Program-made: the position numbers and the translations under genes
DNA from: Alloyangia pacifica
Lineage (GTDB): Bacteria > Pseudomonadota > Alphaproteobacteria > Rhodobacterales > Rhodobacteraceae
Direction: 5' to 3'
DNA length: 64,000 bases
Assembly (NCBI RefSeq): GCF_020524285.1
Contig: NZ_JAIVKX010000013.1
Coordinates: 1 to 64,000, forward strand
In this document: positions 8,164-15,502 of the stretch, piece by piece
How positions within the stretch are numbered: the first letter of the stretch is position 1
How the letters are laid out: each line of letters begins with the position of its first letter
Notes under the pieces: model-generated
Told to the model about the DNA's origin: nothing
What the model saw: only the letters and a program-made list of their open reading frames with translations
Databases searched by the model: none

Positions 8164-9039
8164 ATGCCGCAAACAGCGACGGCAAATATTCTGACCATCC
8201 TCGAAACCGATTTCTCCGGTGTCGTGGAAGAGTGGCTTGGCACCCAGGTCAAGGAGGGCGTGAAGCGCTCCGACCTGTTCTCCGACTCCGAAAGTCGTGC
8301 GCAGAACCAGGAACTCCTGAAAGCATTCGGCAAGGGCGTTCGGGCGGGTGTCGTGAACGAGGAATTCAGCCTCGAAGATGATGCCTGGGAAGACCTGCGC
8401 GCCGTCTTGGCCGATGTCAGCAAGGAGCGCGTCAGCCGCGGCGTCACGCCGACCGAAATGGCGACCTTCGTGCTGGCGCTCAAGGCGCCGCTGTTCAAGC
8501 GGCTCGAGGCCATGCCCGGCGTCGAAGGCGGGAAGCTCATTCGCGACGTGCTGATGGTGACCCGGCTTGTCGACGCCTTCGCGATCTACACCAACGAGAT
8601 CTTCATCGGCGAGCGCGACCAGATCATCGAACGCCAGCGCCAGGAGATGCTCGAACTGTCGACCCCCGTGGTCGAACTCTGGGACCGGGTGCTCACGCTG
8701 CCGCTCATCGGTACGCTGGATTCCGCCCGGGCGCAGGAGGTCATGGAGAACCTTCTGCAGACCATCCTCGAGCGCCAGGCCGAGGTGGTGATCATGGACA
8801 TCACCGGTGTCGGCACCGTCGACACGCAGGTTGCGCAGCACCTTCTGCGGGCCGCGGCCGCGGTGCGTCTGATGGGGGCCGAATGCATCATCAGCGGCAT
8901 CAGCCCGATGATCGCGCAGACCATGGTGCAACTCGGCATCGACGTGGGCACCGTCTCGACCCGGTCCAGCATCCGCACGGCGCTGTCCGATGCGCTGCAG
9001 AAGGTCGGCTATGTGATCAAGACCACCGAGGCCTCCTGA
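8164..9039 (+). CDS. rsbR: RsbR-type stressosome sensor/co-antagonist (RsbRD_N + STAS)
   Basis: This 291-residue protein has an N-terminal helical sensor-like domain (about 1-155, RsbRD_N-like: 'ILETDFSGVVEEWL' onwards) and a C-terminal STAS domain (about 160-285). The two threonines used as RsbT phosphorylation sites in Bacillus RsbRA have counterparts: T167 in 'LELSTPVVELWD' and T221 in 'GVGTVDTQVAQHL'. 'GISPMIAQTMVQLGI' is typical of RsbR STAS domains. In the family, RsbR and RsbS form the large stressosome that holds RsbT until stress. It is the first gene of a five-gene operon, with rsbS starting 1 bp after its stop. The signal sensed is unknown; no haem or flavin motif is evident. Confidence 0.9.
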   Translation: MPQTATANILTILETDFSGVVEEWLGTQVKEGVKRSDLFSDSESRAQNQELLKAFGKGVRAGVVNEEFSLEDDAWEDLRAVLADVSKERVSRGVTPTEMATFVLALKAPLFKRLEAMPGVEGGKLIRDVLMVTRLVDAFAIYTNEIFIGERDQIIERQRQEMLELSTPVVELWDRVLTLPLIGTLDSARAQEVMENLLQTILERQAEVVIMDITGVGTVDTQVAQHLLRAAAAVRLMGAECIISGISPMIAQTMVQLGIDVGTVSTRSSIRTALSDALQKVGYVIKTTEAS

Positions 9040-9040
9040 C

Positions 9041-9394
9041 GTGTCGGGTGTGACGTCCATAAATCTGGTCGAGAACGCGCTTCTCGTCTCCATTCAGGAC
9101 GACGTCACCGATACCGAAATCGTCGAGTTGCAGGAGACCCTCTCCAACCGGATCGCCAAGGAGAACGTCAAGGGCGTGATCCTCGACATCAGCTCGCTGG
9201 AGATCGTCGATACCTTCGTCGGGCGCGTCATCGCCCAGCTGGCCGGAATCTCCCGGCTGCTGGCCGCCGAGACCTACGTTGTCGGGATGCGCCCGGCGGT
9301 GGCCGTGACCCTGGTCGAGCTGGGGATGTACCTGCCCGAGACCCGCACGGCGCTCAGCCTGACCCACGCGCTGTCCCAGTTGCGGCGTGCCTGA
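9041..9394 (+). CDS. rsbS: RsbS-type STAS antagonist, stressosome scaffold
   Basis: This is a single STAS domain of 117 residues from a GTG start at 9041. 'NALLVSIQDDVTD' at the N-terminus and 'GMRPAVAVTLVELGM' near residue 85 match RsbS closely. The phosphorylation site, a Ser in Bacillus RsbS ('IDSF'), is a Thr here: T58 in 'LEIVDTFVGRVI'. RsbS sequesters the RsbT kinase and releases it when phosphorylated. It is tightly coupled to rsbR (1-bp gap) and to rsbT (8-bp overlap). The GTG start is supported by the conserved N-terminal strand. Confidence 0.92.
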   Translation: MSGVTSINLVENALLVSIQDDVTDTEIVELQETLSNRIAKENVKGVILDISSLEIVDTFVGRVIAQLAGISRLLAAETYVVGMRPAVAVTLVELGMYLPETRTALSLTHALSQLRRA

Positions 9395-9806
9395 TCCCGA
9401 AGGGACATCAGGCAGGCCCGCGATCGCGGAGATAACGCTCGCAACCAGCCGGGACGTGGTCGCCGCGCGCCAGGCGGTCGCCCGGATCCTCAAGGAACGC
9501 GGGCTCTCGGTGATGCGCATCACGCGCTTCGCGACGGCGGTGAGCGAAATTGCTCGCAACGCCATCGTGCACGGTGGTGGTGGCCGGATTTCGATTTATC
9601 TCGATACGCGTAACGAGTATCTGCGCGTCGAATGCCGGGACGAAGGTCCGGGGATCGAAGATGTGACGCTGGCCATGACCGAGGGCTACACGACCGCGGG
9701 CGGGCTGGGCAGGGGGCTTGGCGGGGCCAAGCGGCTCTCACATGGGTTCGAGGTCCGGTCCGAGCCCGGAAAGGGTACAACCGTTTCCATGAGCGTGAAG
9801 CTATGA
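9387..9806 (+). CDS. rsbT: RsbT-type serine/threonine switch kinase
   Basis: This GHKL-fold kinase has 139 residues and starts at GTG 9387 inside the end of rsbS. The N-box is 'AVSEIARNAIVHG' (E54, N58), the G1 box 'CRDEGPGI' (D85), and the G2 region 'GGLGRGLGGAKRLSHGFEV' (106 onwards). These match RsbT rather than RsbW. In Bacillus, RsbT phosphorylates RsbS and RsbR, leaves the stressosome and activates the phosphatase RsbU. No RsbU is encoded here. The next gene begins with a second GHKL domain, so RsbT's downstream partner in this operon is an open question. Confidence 0.92.
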   Translation: MPDPEGTSGRPAIAEITLATSRDVVAARQAVARILKERGLSVMRITRFATAVSEIARNAIVHGGGGRISIYLDTRNEYLRVECRDEGPGIEDVTLAMTEGYTTAGGLGRGLGGAKRLSHGFEVRSEPGKGTTVSMSVKL

Positions 9807-10813
9807 ACCAGTGGGTCGAGATTGATGATCGGAGCGCCGTCGCCGTGGTGCGGCGGCTTGCGCGGCGCCATGGCGCCGAGATCGGTCTTCCCGAGACGCG
9901 CGTCGACGAGCTGGCGATCGTCGCGACAGAGGCGACGACGAACATCCTGCGCTACGCCGAGCGCGGCCGGGCCCTGATCGAGCTCGTGCGGTCCCCCGGT
10001 GCCGAGCTGATCACCATGATATTCACCGACCGCGGACCGGGGATCTCAGACATCGACCGGATGTTCCAGGACGGCGAAAGCTCCACGGACTCCGCCGGGC
10101 TGGGGCTCGGGGCCATCGTTCGGTTGTCCGATACCTTTGACATCTTCAGCTCGCCCGAGAACGGAACCACTATCGTGTGCACCTTCGGGGGGCGGGGCGA
10201 GCGCCTGGACGTCGGCGTCGAGGCCGTTGGCCTGCGCGTGTGTCATCCGCACGAGGACTCCTGCGGCGACGACTACCAGATCCGGCAGACCCCGCGGGCG
10301 ACCGACGTGCTGCTCTGCGATGGCCTTGGCCATGGTCCCGCCGCCGCCGAGGCCGCCGCCGAGGTCACGGACGCCGCTTTCGCCGCGGGCGGGCTGTCGT
10401 CCGAGCCGGGCAAGCTGATGCGCCAGATCACCGAGACGCTGGTCGGGCGGCGCGGCGCCGTGGCCGCGCTGGTGCATGTCGCGCAGCCGCAGATGGAGAT
10501 GCGCTACTGCGGACTCGGCAATATCTCGACCTTGCTGATCGGCGCGCAGGGCGTGCGCCGCATGGCGGTTCGGGACGGTCGCATCGGCGGCGCCGCGACC
10601 CGCGGCTACGAGGAAGCCGTGCAGCTCGAGGCGGGGGACATGGTGATCCTGCACAGCGACGGGCTGAAAACGCTTCGGGAAACCCACTTCCCGCCGGGGC
10701 TGCTGAAGAAAAGCCCCCTGCTGATTGCCGGCTTCTTTCTCGACCGGGCCTTCCGCGGTCGGGATGACGCCAGCATTGTCGTGATGCGCATCAACCGGGA
10801 GCGCGAGCAATGA
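9803..10813 (+). CDS. GHKL ATPase domain fused to SpoIIE/RsbX-type PP2C phosphatase
   Basis: This 336-residue protein starts at ATG 9803, overlapping the rsbT stop (ATGA). Residues 1-130 form an RsbW/RsbT-like ATPase with N-box 'ATEATTNILRYA' (E43, N47), 'FTDRGPGI' (D76) and 'GLGLGAI'. Residues 138-330 are a PP2C phosphatase of SpoIIE/RsbX size, with metal-binding Asp residues in 'LLCDGLGHG' (D173), 'LHSDGLKT' (D286) and 'RDDASIVV' (D321/D322). RsbX resets the stressosome by dephosphorylating RsbS and RsbR. Here that activity is joined to its own kinase-like domain. All key motifs of both domains are intact. Confidence 0.88.
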   Translation: MNQWVEIDDRSAVAVVRRLARRHGAEIGLPETRVDELAIVATEATTNILRYAERGRALIELVRSPGAELITMIFTDRGPGISDIDRMFQDGESSTDSAGLGLGAIVRLSDTFDIFSSPENGTTIVCTFGGRGERLDVGVEAVGLRVCHPHEDSCGDDYQIRQTPRATDVLLCDGLGHGPAAAEAAAEVTDAAFAAGGLSSEPGKLMRQITETLVGRRGAVAALVHVAQPQMEMRYCGLGNISTLLIGAQGVRRMAVRDGRIGGAATRGYEEAVQLEAGDMVILHSDGLKTLRETHFPPGLLKKSPLLIAGFFLDRAFRGRDDASIVVMRINREREQ

Positions 10814-11946
10814 AGACGGCGAAGCTCACCACCGTGACCCTCGAGAAAAGCGCCGACGTGGCCCGGCTGCGCGAGGTGGCCATGACGCTGACCAACGTGC
10901 TGCAGTTCGGCTCCTTCGAGCGGACGCGGACGGTGACCGCCGTGGTCGAGCTTGGCCGCAACGCCATCGAGCATGGCCAGAAGGGGCGTGCGACCTTCTC
11001 GCTCACCGAGGTGAACGGCAAGCCGGCGCTCGGTCTTCTGGTGACCGATCAGGGGCGGGGGATCCCGAAAGAGAACCTCGAGCCCGACGGCCCGCCGACC
11101 TCCTCGGCGGGCATGGGGCTGGGGCTGCGCGGCGTGCAGAGGATTGCCAAGCGCTTCGACGTCGAGACCGGTCACGAGGGCACGCAGATCGATGCGGCGT
11201 TCCAGCCGTCGGCGAGTTTGCCGGCCAGCCCCCAGCTCATCGACCAGGCGACCGAAGCGTTGAACGAACTCAGCGCCAAGGATCCCACTGCGGCTCTCAG
11301 CGAGCAGAACCGGGAGCTGAGCGAGGGGATCGCCGACCGTGACCTGCTCATGCAGGAACTGCATCACCGCACTGGCAACAACCTCGCGCTCATCGTCGCG
11401 CTGATCCGCATGAGCAAGTCGCAGGCCGAACAGGATGAAACCCAGCAGGTCCTGACCGAGCTGGAGGTCCGCGTCGGCTCCCTGGCCAAGGCGCACGAAT
11501 TGATGCAGCGCGGCACGGATGCCGGAAAGGTCGACCTGTCGGAGATGCTCGACGAGGTCGCCAGGACATCGGAGCGCGCCTTCAGCGGAGGCGCCCTCGC
11601 CGCCAGCATCGAGGTGTCCTGCGGAGCGCTGCAGCTCGACAGCAAGCTTGCCATCGACATCGGGCTCATCATCGGCGAACTCATCACCAACGCCTTCAAG
11701 TATGCCTTCGTCGGGAGGGAGAAGGGACTCATCCGTGTCGAGGTCACCGGCGAGCTGGAGCATGGCATCACGCTGGTGGTATCGGACAACGGCGTCGGCC
11801 TGCCGGCGGATGCCGAACGTCCGGAACGGTCGAACTCTCTCGGCTGGCGGATGATCCGGACGCTGACTTTCCAGCATGACGCCACCCTGACCGTGGACGG
11901 GGCGGATGGTCTGCGCGTGCACATCAAGTTTCCCGCGCAAGCCTGA
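10810..11946 (+). CDS. GHKL-HisKA_2-GHKL protein: RsbT/W-like ATPase fused to a histidine kinase core
   Basis: The protein (378 aa) starts at ATG 10810, overlapping the previous stop by 4 bp. Residues 1-135 are an RsbW/RsbT-like ATPase (N-box 'VELGRNAIEHG' E47/N51; 'VTDQGRGIP' D80; 'GMGLGLRG'). A linker helix (155-180) leads to a HisKA_2-type dimerisation box 'LMQELHHRTGNNL' with H185 as likely phosphoacceptor. A second ATPase domain fills 245-375 ('IIGELITNAFKYA' E290/N294; 'VSDNGVGLP' D326; 'LGWRMIRTL'). There is no PAS, GAF, membrane or receiver domain, so input presumably comes from the stressosome proteins. HisKA_2 kinases often feed PhyR/NepR/EcfG in alphaproteobacteria; that output is inference. 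Confidence 0.88.
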   Translation: MKTAKLTTVTLEKSADVARLREVAMTLTNVLQFGSFERTRTVTAVVELGRNAIEHGQKGRATFSLTEVNGKPALGLLVTDQGRGIPKENLEPDGPPTSSAGMGLGLRGVQRIAKRFDVETGHEGTQIDAAFQPSASLPASPQLIDQATEALNELSAKDPTAALSEQNRELSEGIADRDLLMQELHHRTGNNLALIVALIRMSKSQAEQDETQQVLTELEVRVGSLAKAHELMQRGTDAGKVDLSEMLDEVARTSERAFSGGALAASIEVSCGALQLDSKLAIDIGLIIGELITNAFKYAFVGREKGLIRVEVTGELEHGITLVVSDNGVGLPADAERPERSNSLGWRMIRTLTFQHDATLTVDGADGLRVHIKFPAQA

Positions 11947-12594
11947 CCTCCGGCGCGGCCTGGCGCTCTGCTGCGGCGGCTTTGCTCATCCGGGGCGGCC
12001 GTGCCGGTCCTCATCGAGGTATTGGCCCCGGTAGACGGCGCCATTTGAGACCTGCTCGGCGCAGTCGCGCAGGTTCAGTGACGGCACAATCCGCGCAGCT
12101 TCGCGCGCGATCGGCCACTGGCGAACATGCGGAGCGCGGGACCGCAGGGGCCTCGCAATGTGCCACAGACCGGTTCTGGCTACGGCAGCCCCCTAGTCTA
12201 CCTCGCATCGCAAGTCTGGCACTTCCGCGTCTTGGCAACGCAGGTCGATGCTGGGGCAAGTCGCCTTCGCAACCGCAGCGAACGGCCGCAAAGCGCGCGC
12301 TGTCGAGGCTCCACGGGGCAAATCTGCGCTCTCTGGGGATGAACAACAGACCGGCAGGGGGGCAGGTCAAAACGCGCATCGCGTGAATACTTGCCTACTT
12401 TGCAGGCGTGACACGAGATCGACCTCGACTTCCGGGATACGGAGACTCGCGAGAGGTATGGGGCAAGTGTCGGAAAATAATCAATTTCTATGGGGTTGCG
12501 GGCGGTTATATAACGGCTCATTATATTAAACGAAGGATTAGCGGATTTTCTTTTACGTCGCCGCTCTGCAGCGTCCCGGGACCTCGCCTCCCAC
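11947..12594. other. Long intergenic region, no gene recognised; AT-rich probable promoter at its end
   Basis: About 650 bp lie between the stressosome operon and TRAP system A. The first 450 bp are GC-rich with only short Arg-rich frames and no recognisable protein, and may be remnant sequence. From about 12470 the composition turns AT-rich (aataatcaatttctat, ggttatataacgg, attatattaaacg), which is exceptional in this window and probably holds the TRAP promoter. TATAAC at 12509 and TATATT at 12522 are possible -10 boxes, but neither has a convincing -35 at normal spacing. No tRNA or other structured RNA was recognised. Confidence 0.35.
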
Positions 12595-13890
12595 ATGGAC
12601 GTCCTCTTGCCCGTTTCCTTCATCCTCCTCTTCACAGCTGTCGCGCTCGCGGCCGGTTCCGCCATCGCCTATCTGATCGGCGCCTCGGCGATCCTGACCT
12701 TCTGGGCCGTCGACAAGGCCCAGTTCATGGCCGTGCTGCCGCAGCGCCTGTTCAGCCAGCTCGACAGCTTCGCCTTCCTTGCCATGCCGCTGTTTATCCT
12801 CGCCGGAGACCTGATGAACCGGGGCGGCGTCGCCTCTGCGCTGATCGATCTCAGCATGTCGGTCTTCGGTCGGCTGAAGGGCGGTCTGGGCCATGTGAAC
12901 GTCGTGACATCGGTGTTCTTCGCTGGCGTGTCCGGCTCCGCCACCGCAGACGCCGCGGCGCTTGGCAACTCGCTGGTGCCGGAAATGGAACGCCGCGGCT
13001 ACACGCGCGACTACGCTTCGGCGATCACCGGCGCCTCGTCGATCATCGGGCCGATCATTCCGCCGTCGTCGATCATGATCTTCTACGGCGCGCTGATGGA
13101 AACCAACGTCACCGCGCTGTTTGCCGCCGGTATTCTGCCGGGCCTGCTGCTGGCCGCCATGCTGATGGCCATGAACGCCTATTTTGCCCATCGCGACGAC
13201 CACCCCGGCGGCGCCGACATGGACCTGCCGCCGTTCCTGCCGTCGCTGATCCGCGCGGTCCCCGCGCTGCTCCTGCCGGTCATCATTCTCGGCGGTACGC
13301 TCTTCGGCTTCATGACCCCGGCCGAGGCGGCGGCGGTGGCCGTGCTTGCGGCGCTGCTGATCGGCATCGGCTACGGCAAGCTCAACCTCAAAGGCATCCT
13401 CGACAGCCTGATGCGCACGGGTGTGATGCTCGGCGGCCTGTTCATCCTGCTCTGCGCGATTTCCACCTTCTCCTACATCGCGGCGCTGCTGCAGTGGCCG
13501 CAGGCGATCCAGAGCGTGGTCGAAGGCTGGGGTCTCGGGCCGCTCGGCTATCTGATGCTGATCAACGTGATTTTCCTTGGCGCTGGCATGGCGATGGACG
13601 TGAAAGCCGCCGTGGCGCTCTTCGCCCCGATCTTCGTGCCGGCGGCGCTGGCCATGGGGATCGACCCGATCCATCTGGCGATCGTCATCTGCTTCAACAT
13701 CACCGCCGGCCTGCTGTCGCCGCCGCTCGGCGCGGTGCTGCTGATCCTGTCGACCGTGGTCAAGCTCGACTACTGGCGGCTGATCCGGGTCACCATGCCC
13801 TTCCTGATCGCCGAGCTGCTGCTGCTGCTCGTCCTCACCTACGTTCCCGCCATCACCCTCGCCCTTCCCACGGCGCTCGGGCTGCGCTGA
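12595..13890 (+). CDS. TRAP transporter large permease (DctM), system A
   Basis: This is the large membrane subunit (431 aa, about 11-12 hydrophobic segments) of a tripartite Na+-coupled TRAP importer. Family signatures are clear: 'FLAMPLFILAGDLMNRGG', 'GLGHVNVVTSVFFAGVSGSA', 'GPIIPPSSIMIFYGAL', 'FGFMTPAEAAAVAVLAALL', and 'PPLGAVLLI' near the end. It is the first gene of its operon, which is an unusual order because the binding protein usually comes first. The dctP gene follows 42 bp downstream with its own strong ribosome binding site. Confidence 0.93.
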   Translation: MDVLLPVSFILLFTAVALAAGSAIAYLIGASAILTFWAVDKAQFMAVLPQRLFSQLDSFAFLAMPLFILAGDLMNRGGVASALIDLSMSVFGRLKGGLGHVNVVTSVFFAGVSGSATADAAALGNSLVPEMERRGYTRDYASAITGASSIIGPIIPPSSIMIFYGALMETNVTALFAAGILPGLLLAAMLMAMNAYFAHRDDHPGGADMDLPPFLPSLIRAVPALLLPVIILGGTLFGFMTPAEAAAVAVLAALLIGIGYGKLNLKGILDSLMRTGVMLGGLFILLCAISTFSYIAALLQWPQAIQSVVEGWGLGPLGYLMLINVIFLGAGMAMDVKAAVALFAPIFVPAALAMGIDPIHLAIVICFNITAGLLSPPLGAVLLILSTVVKLDYWRLIRVTMPFLIAELLLLLVLTYVPAITLALPTALGLR

Positions 13891-13932
13891 TCCCTCCCAA
13901 TCAAGAGCCCTACCAACAAGGAGACCTCCCAC

Positions 13933-14913
13933 ATGAAAACCCTTGCAACCCTGCTCACCGCAAGCGCGCTCACCCTCGGCGTCACCTGCGCCCAGGCCGC
14001 TGAAATCAAGATCGCGATGAATTCGGTGGACGACCCCGCGAACAGCGGCGAGGCCACGTTCGCGCATGGCTTCGCCGACGCGCTGGAAGGGACCGATTTC
14101 ACCGTCGAGATCTACCCCTCGGAAACCCTCGGCAAGGAGAAGGAGCGCCTCGATCAGGTGTCCTCGGGCCTGCTCGAGATCAACCTCGCCGCCGCCTCGA
14201 CCGCCTATTCGGTCTCGCCCGTGCTCAAGGGCCTGACCCTGCCGTTCTTCTTCGACAGCAACGAACAACTCGACAAGATCATGTCCGAAGACGCGATGAT
14301 GGAGAAGGCCAGCGCCCCGCTGCTCGACCTCGGCGTGCGCTTCGCCGGCATCAACTTCATCGGCACCCCGATGGGCATCCACAACGCCAAGAAGCCGATC
14401 TCGACCGTCGCCGACATGGCGGACCTGCGCTTCCGCGCCCTGAATCCCGAGCAGCTGAACCTGATGGAAGCGCTCGGCTCGAACGGCACCGTGATCGCCT
14501 GGGCCGAGGTGGCCAACGCCATCCAGACCGGCGTTGCGGACGGCTACTTCAACCCGCCGAGCTCGGCCATCCGTGGCGGCCACACTGGCTTTCTGACCAA
14601 CTACACCCCGGCGGACCTCTTCCCGTCGACCCGCGCCATCATGGTCTCGGATGACTGGTACAACAGCCTGAGCGAGGAAGAGCAGGGCCAGATCGACGCG
14701 GCGCTGGAAGCGGGCCTCGAGGCCAACCGCGCGTGGCTCGCCGAATGGACCACCGAGATCGCCGAGCGTCAGGCAGAGCTGGGCGTGACCATCACCCTGC
14801 TGGCCGAGGGCGAGCGCGACAAGATGATCGAGATGGCGGCACCGCTGTGGGAGACTCAGGTCTCCGCCGAGGACTTCCAGCTCTGGATCGACGCCAAGGC
14901 CGCGGCCGAGTAA
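13933..14913 (+). CDS. TRAP transporter periplasmic binding protein (DctP), system A
   Basis: The protein has 326 residues. A Sec signal peptide runs from 'MKTLATLLTASALTLG' to cleavage near 'CAQAAE'. The DctP fold is shown by 'FAHGFADALEGTDFTVEIYP', 'FAGINFIGTPMGIHNAKKPI', 'LRFRALNPEQ' (the Arg that salt-bridges carboxylate ligands) and 'GVADGYFNPPSSAI'. The start at 13933 follows aaggagacc. It delivers an organic acid-type ligand to the permease pair. The adjacent amidohydrolase suggests the ligand may contain an amide, lactam or similar ring, but this is inference. Confidence 0.93.
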   Translation: MKTLATLLTASALTLGVTCAQAAEIKIAMNSVDDPANSGEATFAHGFADALEGTDFTVEIYPSETLGKEKERLDQVSSGLLEINLAAASTAYSVSPVLKGLTLPFFFDSNEQLDKIMSEDAMMEKASAPLLDLGVRFAGINFIGTPMGIHNAKKPISTVADMADLRFRALNPEQLNLMEALGSNGTVIAWAEVANAIQTGVADGYFNPPSSAIRGGHTGFLTNYTPADLFPSTRAIMVSDDWYNSLSEEEQGQIDAALEAGLEANRAWLAEWTTEIAERQAELGVTITLLAEGERDKMIEMAAPLWETQVSAEDFQLWIDAKAAAE

Positions 14914-14925
14914 GCAGGAGCGTTC

Positions 14926-15456
14926 ATGACCTCCCTGAAAAACGCAATCCTCCGGACCAGCCGGATCCTGGATTGGGCAGCCAGCGCGGTGACACTCACC
15001 GCGCTGGTCGTGCTCGTCGGCGTGGTGCTGCTGCAGGTGGCGGCGCGCTACATCTTCCAGCAGCCCCCCTCCTGGACCGAGGAGCTGGCGCGCTATGCGA
15101 TGATCTGGGCCGGGCTCATCGGCGCCACCATGGCCTTCAAGCGCCGCTTCGACCCGGCGCTGATGAACAGCGTCAAGAACGGGCCGCCTTGGCTGCAGAC
15201 CGCTGCCGAACTGGTGCGGTCGCTGGTGGTGTTCGTCTACCTTGCCCCGGTGCTGCTCTACTGTTTCGTCGGCCCCGGCATGAACCCGGCGCGCGGTTTC
15301 CTGCTGCGCCATACCAAGACCATGGCCGAGGCGCTGCCGTTCCACACCATCTGGATCGCCATCGCCGTGCCATTGATGATCGTGGTGATCTTCGTCCATA
15401 TCCTCGCACGCCACAGCGGCGATGACGGGGCGCCGCGCCGCGCCACGCCCGACTGA
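14926..15456 (+). CDS. TRAP transporter small permease (DctQ), system A
   Basis: This small permease subunit (176 aa) has four hydrophobic segments. The first is 'AVTLTALVVLVGVVLLQVAARYIF'. The conserved DctQ motif 'PPSWTEELARYAMIWAGLIGATMAFKRR' starts near residue 46. It starts 12 bp after dctP behind caggagc. The C-terminus is short and Arg-rich. It bridges DctP and DctM. Confidence 0.9.
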   Translation: MTSLKNAILRTSRILDWAASAVTLTALVVLVGVVLLQVAARYIFQQPPSWTEELARYAMIWAGLIGATMAFKRRFDPALMNSVKNGPPWLQTAAELVRSLVVFVYLAPVLLYCFVGPGMNPARGFLLRHTKTMAEALPFHTIWIAIAVPLMIVVIFVHILARHSGDDGAPRRATPD

Positions 15457-15460
15457 ATTG

Positions 15461-15487
15461 CCGTCCTGTCCCCGCGGGGACGGGCAC
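15461..15487 (+). promoter_or_regulatory. GC-rich hairpin between dctQ and amidohydrolase (system A)
   Basis: A perfect palindrome, GTCCCCGCGGGGAC (15468-15481), sits in the 46-bp gap between dctQ and the amidohydrolase gene, just before the aaaggaaag ribosome binding site of the latter. It could form a small intercistronic hairpin. No T-run follows, so it is unlikely to be a full terminator. Confidence 0.3.
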
Positions 15488-15502
15488 GAAAGGAAAGACA
15501 CG

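Noticed and set aside
12553-15501. Very long open frame antisense to TRAP system A
   Set aside because: Composition is His/Arg/Gly/Asp-rich without domains; it is the usual antisense shadow of GC-rich genes. The sense frames carry clear TRAP motifs.
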